DNA from: Capronia americana
Taxonomy: Eukaryota; Ascomycota; Eurotiomycetes; Chaetothyriales; Herpotrichiellaceae
Reading direction: 5' to 3'
DNA: 64,000 bases
NCBI GenBank assembly: GCA_016110215.1
Contig: JADWQD010000004.1
Location: forward strand, 2,418,001 to 2,482,000
Position 1 is the first letter of the stretch; every line of letters begins with the position of its first letter. The notes under the pieces are model-generated. The model was not told the origin of the DNA. It was given only the letters and a program-made list of their open reading frames with translations, and did not search any database. This document shows positions 33,704 to 45,700 of this stretch, piece after piece. A program made the position numbers and the translations under genes.

Positions 33704-34108
33704 TGCGGTTCGTTTGGCTGCATCAAACGCCACATCCGGAACTTCATCAGCTGGAAGGAAGGCAACACCGTCGCGGGATGAGGATTTGGCTGTTGGCAAC
33801 TGCAGTGAGAGTCTTGCGGGCATGTTTTCTGCAGGCGTCTCCAACTGTACCTATGTGACTGGAAGGTTACCCGGGAGTCTGTAATGACGTCGTTATGGGC
33901 CGTACAAGGGCCCCGCGTTCGGGACGCGCTTGTAATATTCCCGTGTAACTCTACAGACAGCCATCCCTTCGAAATCATCATCTCCTCCGATTCGAGTCAC
34001 ATTTACATGTCACTGTACGAGGACATGGTGTGGCATGCCAGGACCCGGGTCCGCAATCCTGGACTCGCATGGGGTGGCGTACATCGATCTTTAATTTCCT
34101 GATTGACG
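33704..34108. promoter_or_regulatory. Intergenic region between Zn2Cys6 gene and HET relic
   Basis: About 400 bases containing the regulator's promoter. An alternative N-terminal extension of the regulator would occupy 33704-33844. Confidence 0.35.
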
Positions 34109-34495
34109 ATGCGCTCACCATATCGAATCCTCCGCCATGGGGACTTCCGTCTCCTGGCCGTAATGAAAGGAGCACACGATCGTGACCTACGCTTTCAATT
34201 CATACAGGCTGTTCCATCACACACTCAGCAGTACACCGCCGTCTCGTACACGTGGGCCAACGTGGCACAGACCGAGACCATCCACGTCGATGGCCAGCCG
34301 CTCCGTATCAAGCCAAATCTCTGGGCTTGTCTTTACACTCTGAGTCGCCACGGCTGGCAGTACATATGGGCGGATGCCGTTTGCATGTATTCCAATCGAA
34401 CCGCCATGAAATACCTCAGAATTCTGAGATTTGCACCTCTGTTTCAGGAGGGGTCTAATTTACCATTGAGCACCACAGAGTCACAAGGGGCCTAA
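34109..34495 (+). pseudogene. Truncated HET-domain gene
   Basis: The frame from ATG 34109 gives 128 residues. It holds the start of a HET (heterokaryon incompatibility) domain: YRILRHGDFRLLAVM, YTAVSYTWANVAQTETI and GWQYIWADAVCM. A normal domain would continue after the IWADA.C motif with INQ and a second half containing the IY..A element, but here similarity stops and the frame ends within 35 residues. The remaining two thirds of the domain and the C-terminal region are absent downstream. It is read as a gene relic, although a short expressed protein cannot be excluded. Confidence 0.6.
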
Positions 34496-36016
34496 TCAGG
34501 CCCTTGCGATCGGTTAAGCCTGCCTCTCAGTAAGACATCTGTTTCAGCTAAGCCTCACTGAAGTTGGCTAATCCATGTCCCCACGGTGCTTCGTAACATT
34601 CCTTATGCATAGCACCCTCAATTCATGGTACCTACACTGCATGAGATTTATCGCTTCGGAGAGTTCCGCGCTATTTGTCTTATAATCCAAATACTGCCGC
34701 CCATATCGAACTCTCCGAAGCAATTGTAGTTTGTTGACACAAGAAGAATATCTAACACTGAAGTCTTTGTCACGAAGGGGTTGCGAGGCCTAACAATATT
34801 GAACACCATGAAATTGGAGAGGATATTAGTAGCCCTATTCGCTATAGGCTCAAAAATGGGCCAGTTCTCATCAAGAATTGGATTTAACGGACAGAGAGCC
34901 ACCGAAACCTGTGCTCTGAGAGTGATGCCGGGATTGACATAAAACTCGAACATGTATTGAAGTATGAAAGGCTGTATCGTAGCATGCCTTCCAAAGCAAT
35001 TCCACCTCAGCTCACTTGTTGAGCAAGGAATCGCCGAATATACTATGGCCAAAACTGACTTCTCCAAGGTCCATTTCCGTTTCCAGACCTGAGTATCCTG
35101 CCATTTGACCTGAGTCGTGACTAAGCCGCTCTGAACTGTGGCTGTGCAGGTTTGAACCATGCCCTGAGCAACCTGAGTACAGCCGTGAGCGCTTTACAGG
35201 AACTCATACCTTGGCCCCTTGGTCCCAGTCCTTGATGTTTCACATTCGGAAGGGCCCAGTTCCGGGCTCTCTTGTTCGGTTATAGTTGCCAACGCCCTCA
35301 GGGGCCTCTTTCCGGGCCAAAGCTGCTGCCTTGAGGACTGCCCCCGATGTCCGACTCTTTGGTGACTACCTACGCAAGTTCGTGAAACACTCCGCTTAAT
35401 TATCTGTGGGAACTCTACGGCGAAGTGCTTAACGAGATTCGAATCCGTAGCACAACTTCTTCGTGATCGGGGGAACCCATCTTCGAGAGACTGTTCAGAC
35501 CCCACTATTTGCCCCGAATCCACGTTATGGTGCTATATAGTAGACTGTGGTGGGCTACGACAGCCCATTCGGTCCATGTGATTCTCCAAAAGAAAGATAG
35601 ATGTCATTCGAAAAGCTGCGGAAGGCAGCGACTATATACCTGAGTGGTATCTACTAGGCCTAGATAGGCATCGTGGTATGCCAAGCTATTGTCGTCATGA
35701 CGGTCATTTGAGTTGAAAATGACATCCACTACAGTCTATATCACATGACACGTTTTGTATGTCAGCCTTGCCAACGAGGCTACTTGTTTCGCTCTAGTTG
35801 CCTTTCACAGGTTCGTTCGCATGAAAGTCAGTTCGTAACATTCTGCCTTGCCACGTCATCCAGCCGCAGCTGCAGCCGCACTGAGTATATATGGCTGCTT
35901 GATGGACAAGAACGAAGGAAAAGATTAAGCAGAGACGGAGAAGAATAGGGAAGTGTACAATATTCAATTTTCTTGTTCCACTTTTTTTGGTCACAGCTGA
36001 CTAACATTATGTGACT
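34496..36016. other. Gene-poor stretch between HET relic and HET gene
   Basis: About 1.5 kb. Only one longer minus-strand frame (34648-35160) is present, listed separately. The right end holds the promoter of the HET gene. Confidence 0.4.
34648..35160 (-). CDS. Doubtful 170-residue open frame
   Basis: The frame starts MVQTCTATVQSGLVTTQVKW and has mixed, protein-like composition with WKRKWTLEKSVLAIV and EFYVNPGITLRAQV. No family, signal peptide or splice extension was recognised. It may be the C-terminal remnant of a larger gene or chance. Confidence 0.25.
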   Translation of the reverse strand: MVQTCTATVQSGLVTTQVKWQDTQVWKRKWTLEKSVLAIVYSAIPCSTSELRWNCFGRHATIQPFILQYMFEFYVNPGITLRAQVSVALCPLNPILDENWPIFEPIANRATNILSNFMVFNIVRPRNPFVTKTSVLDILLVSTNYNCFGEFDMGGSIWIIRQIARNSPKR

Positions 36017-38131
36017 ATGTCTTGGGAATCTCTGGAGTTTCTATCAGAGGGGTCCGCCTCAGGATGGGATGATTACCTATATCCCACTCTCTTGTGTCGC
36101 CATGAGACGAAAAGCCGCGACTGTCTACCATGCATTGAACTCATGTCTGGAAAGCTAGAAACGGAGCAGGACTGCGCTAACAATTGTGGGGAAGAATTCT
36201 CGGCCCGTCTTGACGATCTGCGCATCTCCATGAAAAATGGTTGCAAAAACTGCTCTCTCATGTACTTCGGGGTACACAGTCTATCATGTGTATCAAATGC
36301 CTCAAAAGAGGAGGATGTTTATGTCTCTTTTAGGGATGAACAAATAACCGCCGAGGTTCAGAGCACGCACAAACGAAGGTCTGAGACTGAGAGAGAGGGA
36401 CTAAACTTCTTCAAATTGGGATATTTCACCATTGCTACAAAGCCACCTTGCGCCCTATCATTTGTGTCGGTTCGTCGTCAAGTTGTTTCGAACAGGAACC
36501 GCCTCTTGAATTCTTTGCTTTCGGAATGGATCAATCATTGCGATAATGAACACAGTTGTGTGACTGACAAAAGTCCATTACCTTCTCGCGTGCTGGGCGT
36601 TGGTAGATCCGGATCCGATGCAATAAAGCTACAGGCTACTGATCGCAGTCATGCACGATACATTGCCCTGAGCCATTGCTGGGGAGGCGACCTGCCATTG
36701 AAAACAATGAGAGACACCCTCGGAAAACATCAGCAAGGGATTTCTTTGGACCTGCTACCGAAAACCTTTCAAGATGCTGTCATTGTCACCCGAAGTCTAG
36801 GAATTGAGTACCTATGGATAGATGCCTTGTGCATAGTTCAAGACGATACGGAAGATTGGGAAATTGAGTCTGGAAACATGGCTACTATCTACAACAATGC
36901 ATACCTGGTACTAGCTGCGGACATGTCAGTTTCCTCAAGTAACGGCTTTCTCTATCGCGACCCCAGAGCAAGACCAAACCGTGAAGTCCTCTCCGACGAT
37001 TTCGAGAACATCAGAAGCCCGTTCATGAAAGTTCACCACGCAGACGGGACCACGGCAGCTTTACATCTCTCTTCCGGGGTTGCACACCATGATCCATTCC
37101 AGTACAATCTTCTCAACACTTCGGTTCAACCGCTGCATAAACGTGCTTGGGTTCTGCAGGAGCAGCTGCTGGCAAAGCGAACGGTACATTTCACGGACCA
37201 TGAACTCGTTTGGCACTGCCAATCAGCGTGTCGCTGCGAATGCATGCTCCTGGATAACACGAAGGAAGAGAATACGAATGCGGTGAGCGCGTATCGCACA
37301 AGTTTAAAATCGAATGATCCAGACGACAAATTTAAGAATTGGTACAGCATTCTCCATGCGTTCATGAGTCGGGATATCACCTTCCAAATGGACCGTTTGC
37401 CTGCACTCTCTGGCCTCGCGAAATCTATCCATGAGAGCGGCATGACCGGCGACTACCTGGCAGGGATATGGAGGAATGACTTGCCGCGCGCTTTGTTGTG
37501 GGAAGGGTTGCATGAGAAGGGTCAGCGTATCACTCCATACAGGGCGCCGACATGGTCATGGGCTTCAATCGATACGATATCCGACCTTTCAGCCAGTGGC
37601 TATAATCACAGGAGGACGAGGCATGATTATTTCTATCCTGAAAGACACTACCGGAACCTCCAATCCTTATTGGCGCAAATCCATGACGCACAATGCAAAC
37701 CTCGAGGGAAAGACGCTTTTGGCGCCGTTTCGGAAGGATACCTAACTCTAAGTGCTCCTTACTTCGCGGCTACGTGGGCTCCAGCAGACAATAGTTGGCG
37801 TGGACAAGATAGTCCAGCTGACCGTCCAGGTTATCTCAACCTGCAAAACTGCCCAATTGACTCCACCGATTGGGTAGAGATAAAACTAGATTTCGATCTC
37901 CGACTGCCGGTGGAAGAAAATCTACACTGTTTAATGATTGGATATGGGCCCTACGTCTCCTCTGTGATTGCCATCGAGGGACTGGTTCTTCAAGAAAAAG
38001 CTGTCTCGAGCACGCGAGGTCAGGTTCTCGAAAGAGTGGGCGTATTCAAGGCTACGGTCACGGATTCAACTGGCAAATTGAATGTTGGACAACTGGTGAA
38101 AAGTCACATGAGAAAAGTGACCCTGATCTAA
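36017..38131 (+). CDS. HET-domain (heterokaryon incompatibility-type) protein
   Basis: A single exon of 704 residues from ATG 36017 (MSWESLEFLSEG). A Cys-rich N-terminal region (CRHETKSRDCLPCIEL, GCKNCSLMYFGVH) of the type often preceding HET domains is followed by the HET domain at about 210-370. The motifs are YIALSHCWGG (about 213), LPKTFQDAVIVTRSLGI, YLWIDALCIVQDD (about 264), and MATIYNNAYLVLAAD (about 290). TWSWASID near residue 515 is the usual downstream signature. HET proteins trigger cell death or growth arrest on non-self recognition; many in this large family have no tested role. It appears intact and lies about 550 bp from the AT-rich island. Confidence 0.93.
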   Translation: MSWESLEFLSEGSASGWDDYLYPTLLCRHETKSRDCLPCIELMSGKLETEQDCANNCGEEFSARLDDLRISMKNGCKNCSLMYFGVHSLSCVSNASKEEDVYVSFRDEQITAEVQSTHKRRSETEREGLNFFKLGYFTIATKPPCALSFVSVRRQVVSNRNRLLNSLLSEWINHCDNEHSCVTDKSPLPSRVLGVGRSGSDAIKLQATDRSHARYIALSHCWGGDLPLKTMRDTLGKHQQGISLDLLPKTFQDAVIVTRSLGIEYLWIDALCIVQDDTEDWEIESGNMATIYNNAYLVLAADMSVSSSNGFLYRDPRARPNREVLSDDFENIRSPFMKVHHADGTTAALHLSSGVAHHDPFQYNLLNTSVQPLHKRAWVLQEQLLAKRTVHFTDHELVWHCQSACRCECMLLDNTKEENTNAVSAYRTSLKSNDPDDKFKNWYSILHAFMSRDITFQMDRLPALSGLAKSIHESGMTGDYLAGIWRNDLPRALLWEGLHEKGQRITPYRAPTWSWASIDTISDLSASGYNHRRTRHDYFYPERHYRNLQSLLAQIHDAQCKPRGKDAFGAVSEGYLTLSAPYFAATWAPADNSWRGQDSPADRPGYLNLQNCPIDSTDWVEIKLDFDLRLPVEENLHCLMIGYGPYVSSVIAIEGLVLQEKAVSSTRGQVLERVGVFKATVTDSTGKLNVGQLVKSHMRKVTLI

Positions 38132-38680
38132 GATGATCAATGTATTTTCACATCACAGCACTTTATCGCGTCACATAACTCCTTCCTACCTAGTAGCTCT
38201 CATTACGAACCAACCTTTATACGACTATTACGTAGGGTCTAATCGACTCGGATAAAGAAGGACAGGTGACCCAACATAGCCTCGTTGGCAAGGCTGGGCC
38301 AAGAGTCACCTAATAAGGCACCCTAAGTAGGAAGTACACGATACAGCGGTTGCCACGGAGTTCCAGGACACATTCAACTCAACCAACAACCGACAATGAC
38401 AAGAGCAATATCGGGCGGCCCGTGGCTAGGCAAACTAACCAACAATGCGAGGAGTAGCGTCGGCCCGCGGCCAAATATAATTACCAAGTGTCAGGAAGAG
38501 GTCCACAGTCCCTTGGGGATCGCCCAAAAAGACTAAGAATCCTGGCAATTCATGCCCTGAACTTGGACCTCTTAGCTTATATGCTGTCTGAACCAGCAGT
38601 TCATGACACCAAGGTCACGCCTGCAGTAATCATGAGTTCCTCATGCTTAAAGTCTTGTATATACCTACTATAAGGGATAC
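38132..38680. other. Transition from GC-balanced DNA to AT-rich island
   Basis: No gene is seen. Composition shifts gradually and CpA/TpG become scarcer towards 38700. Confidence 0.5.
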
Positions 38681-39065
38681 GTAATTAAGATACTTAATGA
38701 ATACTCGGCTGTTCACAAGGCTATTCTTAATAGTAGAAGTAGAGTAACGAGTAAGTAGAAAAATATATATACGAGATAAAGTTGAATAGACGAAATAAAG
38801 GGAAAAATATAACGTGTACGGCGTACGAGTCGCTTTTATGAAAAAGGGTCACTAAAGTGAATATAATATAGGTGATATGCTCTATCTTATACGAAGGGGC
38901 GTAGGTTACGAGAGATTATATTTATCGTCTTTATAAGGAGCTTTAGTTTCGAACCTTAGGTTCCGGAAACAATACTTTAGACTATTTCCTTTCCGCTATC
39001 ATCTCCCTTCCGTCTCCCTTAATACGACGCCCGACTACACGCCAGGTGGAAACGGTAAAGGAAGA

Positions 39066-39275
39066 ATGCACGCCGGTCTCCTCAAGCTTCCGACGAGTGC
39101 TGCACCTGATGATGCGAGATACGAAGTCGACCAAACCAGACCGGTGGCAACACCATCCGCACAACCATCGAACAGGGAAGCCGAGGCAGAACAGCTCATG
39201 GCTCAGTCGAAACCAGTTTTAGGAGGCTTTAGTGATAAAGAGGATAGTGTTGACGACGACTTCTGTCATCAATAG
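39066..39275 (+). other. Unmutated pocket with a 69-residue open frame
   Basis: Between about 38990 and 39290 the sequence has normal composition with many CpA and TpG. The frame starts MHAGLLKLPTSAAPDDARY and is hydrophilic, with no recognised family. It may be a surviving piece of a former gene or transposon. Confidence 0.3.
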
Positions 39276-39457
39276 AAGAACAAAGAGCTGCAGTATAACG
39301 CGTTCTTAGTAATAGAGATGTAAGATGAAGGGAGTTAGTTTACTATCTATAGTTTAGATAAAGACTCTAGAGGTTCGTCCGCGGAAGTTTTAAGCCTAGG
39401 GTTCCGTAATACCGAGAGGGAATTAAATAAAGCTTTAATAATTAATAATATATTATT

Positions 39458-39559
39458 TAGGAGGAAACGGTGCGTAGGAGGAAACAGTATATAGGAGGAA
39501 ACAGTATATAGGAGGAAATAGTATATAGGAGGAAATAGTATATAGGAGGAAACAGTATA
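39458..39559. repeat. 17-bp minisatellite, six copies, with RIP-type variants
   Basis: The unit TAGGAGGAAACAGTATA repeats six times. Copies 2, 3 and 6 read AAACAG, while copies 4 and 5 read AAATAG, a single C-to-T change at a CpA. Copy 1 is divergent at its right end (CGGTGCG). Confidence 0.9.
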
Positions 39560-40206
39560 GGTAAGGGTTATAAATAGAATTAAGTAGTACTCCTTTAAAC
39601 CTACTAAGTCTAACCTAAGATTATTATACTTAATACTTATCTAAACTAGAATAGCTAGCCCTAAAGCCGATAATAAACTTTTATAATTTCTTAAGTAGAT
39701 TTAAGGTTAATTACTAGAGTTTAAAGCCTTAAATATACTAATATAGTATACTAATAGCTGATAAATATAATAAAAATATATAATTAAACTAATAAATAAT
39801 TTAGATACTTATACTATCTTCCCTTTTTTAGATAATAATTAACCTTTCTATTAAATAATAATAATATTTTACCTTAAAAAATTACCTCTTAAAGCTCTTA
39901 ACTTTATCTTAATTTACTTCTCTATAATACTATATAATATTTAAGAGATTTTTTATTAAGTTAATTAACTATAGTACTTAGAGAAATACCTTAAGATATC
40001 CCTTATATATTAAGGCTTAATTATTAAAGATATTTATTATTCTTAAATACTCTCTAGTAATTTTTATAGATTTATTTCTATATAGTATAGTAAGTAAGAG
40101 TTATAATAATAATACTCTAATAATTTATAGTTTATAAAATAATTTTAGTTTTTCTCTTTATATTAGTTAAGCGGATAGAAATTAAGCTAAATAATAATAT
40201 ATATAT

Positions 40207-41207
40207 TATAATAAAAATACTAAAGTTTTTATATTTTTTATTAGTTATATATAATTATATAAATTATATAAGTATTCTTATTAATTATAGCCTTAACGCT
40301 AACTATTATATCTTTAGTATATATTACTAGTAGACTTACTTATATTTAATATATATATATAATAATAAATAATATAAATAATAATTTACTATCTTAAGAA
40401 ACCCTCTTCTTTAAGTAATATATTACTTAGACTAAAGTACTATTTATTATAAATATAGTTATATATCTTAAATTAGAGGTAATACTTACCGCTATATAAT
40501 CCTTTATTTAATAGCTCTAAAGCCGCGCCCTAATTTATTAGTATCTTTAATAAGAATATTTATTAGAATATTAAGAACTATATTAAGATAAATATATTTA
40601 TAAGTAATAAAGCGACTAAATAAAATAATAATTAAATTAATAAGACTAAATAACTAGAATAATATAAATTAATAAACTAAATTAAACTAAGAATATTTAA
40701 CTACTAAAGTAGCTTATTTATTTATTAAGTAAATAAGAACTAATAAAATTAACTAATTAACTATTTATTAACTAACTAAATAAAGCTAGCTATATATATA
40801 GAACCGCTATATAGAGAGCTATCTAGATTACTAACTAAGTAAGTTTATCCCGCTATATAGGGTATAGATTATAACTATATCGGCTATTTATAGAAATTAC
40901 TACTTAGGGTATTTAATAAAGATCCTAGTTATATATATTTACTATTACTATATAGAGTAAATACTAATAACTAAATAACTAACTAAAAAGACTTAAGGTT
41001 AATAACTAGTACTTAAGGAGAGAAGAATACCGCTAACCCTAAAGTTTCTTAGTACTTAAGAATAAAGGAAAGGCCTTATATTAGCGCTCTACCTTAAAGA
41101 CGACTAGCTATAGTACCTTAACTAGATTTAGTAATAAAGATTAACTATTTACTTTAATTAAGATTATTAAGGATATATTAATAAGAAGACTAGAAATTAA
41201 CTATATA
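40207..41207 (+). mobile_element. Truncated copy of the inner retrotransposon: LTR plus leader
   Basis: 40207-40540 (334 bp) is the inverted counterpart of the inner element's LTRs. Similarity then continues to about 41207 against the reverse complement of about 53300-53970, the leader next to the inner element's 5' LTR. So an LTR plus about 670 bp of leader, in + orientation, is preserved just left of the outer element. The internal coding region is missing. Confidence 0.75.
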
Positions 41208-41358
41208 TTAGGACCTCCGCTATACGGTAGGTACTAGTAATTAATATAGCTAAATACTCTTATATTAGTAATCCTATAGATAACGACTTAACGCTTAAAG
41301 AAGAAAGGAAGAGCTACTACCTTAGTATTCTAGTAAGGGAGTACTCTTACCTCTTTTC

Positions 41359-41533
41359 TATTAGGAACGCTAAGGTACTAAGGCTTATAGATAAATAAGT
41401 AGATACTTATATAAGAGAAGTATACTTCTCTTATACTTTAAGTTCTATAGTAACTAAATATCTAAAGTAACCTAATACTTAAATACTATCTTTATTACTA
41501 TACTCTACCTATCCTTATAGGCTATCCCTAATA
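41359..41533 (+). repeat. 5' LTR of the outer element
   Basis: 175 bp, aligned base for base with 60557-60731; nearly all differences are C/T or G/A transitions. Confidence 0.85.
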
Positions 41534-42437
41534 TTCTTAAAGTATTACTCTTAGATTAGTTAAAGCGGACGATAGTTATATATATAGTAATAGCGCCTAA
41601 GAGAGCTACTCCTATAGTATAAGCGACGCTAATAGAAGTAGGATTAATAGTGGGGCCTATTTAAGAAGACCCTATACTAATACCTACTAAAGAAGAAGAT
41701 AAGAAGAATAAAGAGCTTAATATAAGGTAATAGCTACTTATATATAATAATAATACTATAGTAGAGGACGCTAACTTAGCTATACTTCTTATAAGGTGTA
41801 TATAACTAGTAATTAAGTTAAAGTAAAAAAGGCTATAAGATAAAATTAAGATAATAAAAGATAAGGTTATAAGGAGAGAACTTACTTAATATACTAAGGT
41901 TATAGATATTATATTATTATCTTATAAGCGACCTTATAACGGATTAAATTTATTTTAAGATTATAAAGAGCTATATAAAATAATTAAGATTATAAAACTA
42001 AAGACCTTTAATAATAAAATAATATAAGAGCTATATAGCTTTAATAGTAGCTAGTAAACTATCTTTAAGTTAATTCTATATAATATTATATTTAACTAAG
42101 TATATTATATATAAACTATAATTAATTATTTAAATAAATATATAATAATATACTAGAGATATAATTAAAGAGAAGAGAGACCCTATTTAGAAACTTAAGA
42201 AATATTTCTTACTTAATATAAGAATATAATTAAAAATATTAATATTAAAAAAGAAGAAGTACTTAAAATACTTATAATTATTAAGTAAGAAGTATACTAG
42301 TTAATTTAAAACTTAGTATTAAAGATTAAGCTTCTAGAGAAAAATATTAACCCCCTTATAAAAGATAAATAAAAGGGCTAGGCTCTTTATTAAGCTCTTA
42401 CTCTTATATTATATAATATAGTAAAATATAACTTATA

Positions 42438-42770
42438 TATTAAACTAAGGCGCGGCTTTAAAGCCGTTAAGTAGAGGATTATATAGCGGTAAGTATTATC
42501 TTTAATCTAAGATATATAACTATATTTATAATAAATAGTACTTTAGTCTAAGTAATATATTACTTAAAGAAGAGGTCTTTTAAGATAAGAAACTTATTAC
42601 TATATTATCTTATATTATATATATATATTAAATATAAGTAAGTCTATTAGTAATATATACTAGAGGTATAATAGTTAGCGCTAAGACTATAACTAATAAG
42701 AATACTTATATAATTTATATAGTTATATATAACTAATAAGAAATATAAAAACTTTATTACCTTTATTATA
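42438..42770 (-). repeat. Left (3') LTR of the inner element
   Basis: 333 bp, containing the conserved island GCGCGGCTTTAAAGCCG. It has the same length and orientation as 53971-54303. Confidence 0.85.
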
Positions 42771-45700
42771 TCTCTCTTACTATCCGCTTACTTTATTAAT
42801 ACCCTTACTTAAATAATAAAAGAAAAGTACTCTTTCTCTTATACTAGCTTTACTCTTAATATTTCTTACTAGTCCTTATTACTTTTTATATCTTTATAAT
42901 AAAGTTATTAATTTATTAATCTTATAATATCTTTAAGTTAATAATAGTTAGAGAATTTTCTATACTAAAAGTAACTAAAGTAGTTAGTTATTTATTATAC
43001 TTTATTATTTAAAAGATATTATAGATAATATTAACTTAGTCTTTAAGGTTTACTATAACTAAGGTAAAGGCTTCTTATAAATAATATATTTTATAGATCT
43101 TTATATTAATAATAGTAATAATATTTTTAATTATCTAAATACTATAGCTATAGCTATTAATTTAAGGATTTAATTTAAAAATATATAAAATCTCTATAAT
43201 ATTAAAGAAATTCTTATTTATTTATAGAGAGAATATATTAATAGTAAAAATAATATTCTTATCTTTACTAGACTAAAAATTAATAATTATAAAGGATTAT
43301 ATAATAGCGTCTATAATAAAGATTAACTAATATATATCTCTATTTAAAATATTATTATTAAAGATTAAGAGTTAATAAATTAGGTCTTATTTATTACTAA
43401 AAGCTTTAAAGTTAACTATCTTATTTTAGGTCTTATAACTTTATATCTAAAAGTAGAATAAAGCGCTTAAGATAATTTTATATTTAATTTAGCTTTTATA
43501 CTATCTTACTATAATATCTATATTAATAAAGGAATTATTAATCTAGCTAATACTATTTACTTTAAGGAGAGTAGTCTTTAAGCTATATAAAGAGATATTA
43601 TAGCTATAGTAATCTAAATAACTATAGTAAATATAGTAGCTTTCTATATTTAGTTCTATCTCTTAGCGAGAGATTAAGTTTTAAAGCTCTATTATTAGTT
43701 TTTTATCTTTAGCTCTAAACTATTAAATTCTATTAAGATATAGCTTAATCCTATACTAAGCTATATAGATATATAATACTAGATAGTTAAAAGGAAGGTT
43801 TTATATAATTAAGCTTAAGGCGTTAACTATTTAGTCTACTCTAAATATATAGTATTTTATAGTATCTTCTTTATTTATAATTAGGTTCTTCTTATTAATA
43901 TTAGTCTACTTAATATACTTTTTAATAAGCGACTATATAAACTTAATAAAGTTAGATAAGTTTAGTATTAGGTTTAGCCTCTTTAGTAGTTATTTCTTAG
44001 CTAGGGTATTTAGAATTAATTTAGATAAGAAAGAGAGGCTTATTAAGCTTATAAAATATAGTTTTTAGTTTATAATTTATTAGCCGACTTTAATACTATA
44101 AAAGACTTCTAAAATTCTTAGTTTCTTTATAGTTAATTTTAAAATACTAATAAAACTAATTATTAAATATATTTTCTTATTAATTCCTTTAATAGTAAGT
44201 AAAGAATTTACTATTTACTACTTTTACTCTTTACTTTTAATTATTAAATATACTTTACTAAATTTAGTAAGCTAAATAATATCTCTTTTTATAATATTTA
44301 TAGAGATTAACTTTATTACTAATTTACTATACTATAAATATATAAGAGTTAAGATAATAGATTATAGAGAGAATAGTATATAAGTCTATAAAGAAGATAG
44401 TATAGGAGTCCTATTAACTAATCTTAAAGCTAAAGATATAGCTAAAGATATATATAAAGGTATAAATAAAGATAAAGATGAATTAATATTATTAATTTAG
44501 AGTCTTTAAGAGGTAGGACGCTAAGCTAGTATATATAGAACTCTAATCTTATTAATAACTTAAATAATAAATAGTAAAAGATTATTTATCTCTAGTTAAG
44601 TAGCTAATTAATTTAGCTTAATAGAAATACTTATAATTTATTATTATAACTAAGTAAGTAGAGAGTAGAGTTTAATTACTATATTAGATAATTCTCTAAA
44701 TATAATTAGATTATTATAGTTAAAAAGTAAAGTACTAGTTTAATATAGTCTATAATATTTAATAAAGTTATAATATTTAATTATTTTAGCTTATATTAAA
44801 AGCTATTAGTATTCTTCTTATTATATTTAAATATAAATATACTCTTTATAAAATATTAATTAAAGATTAACTAAAGTAATATATATATATATAGTATAGT
44901 AATAAACTTCTTAACTATAAATAATTCTTATAAGATAATAAATTATTTTATATAAAGTAATCTTTAATATATATACTAAAGATTAATTATACTATAATAA
45001 ATATTAATAAAGCTTAATAATCTTATTAAGAAGTATAATAAAGTTATTATAATATAAAATAAATAGCTACTTTATAAATTTTATTAATATTTATATAAAA
45101 ATCTTACTAAAGTCTCGCTTTAATATAATATTTTAGTCCTTATATTTAGTAATAAAAGTCTTAACTTAATTTCTATAAGAAATAAGTTTAATAAAGGCCT
45201 TTAGAGCTTTTATTTATTAGCTATACTTTATAGCTTAACTTTTCTTTACTTTCTTTAAATTATAGAATTTATAAAAATTTACTTAAATAAGATTATAATA
45301 CTTTATAAGTTTATAGACCTTCTCTATAAGAGTATTATATTAGTCTTTTATTTACTAGTATATTATTTAAATATTATTAAAGAAATATTTAACTTTATTT
45401 AAGATATATTAGTTAACTATAGTAATAACTTCCTTAATTATTACTTATCTTAACTTATTAGGATAAGAAACTAATATTATAGGCTAATTATTAAGAGTAT
45501 TAATATTAGGAGTACTATACTTCTACTTTTAGCTAAATAGTACTATAGAACTAAGATTTAGCTTAATTACTAGAGGCTTTAGCTATAGTTAATATTATTA
45601 TTTTAATATTTTAACTATAAAATAAGTAAATTAAGTATTAAAAACTATATAATTAAGGCGCTAAAGAAGAAAGTAAGTAGTTTTAAAGATAGTACTAAGC

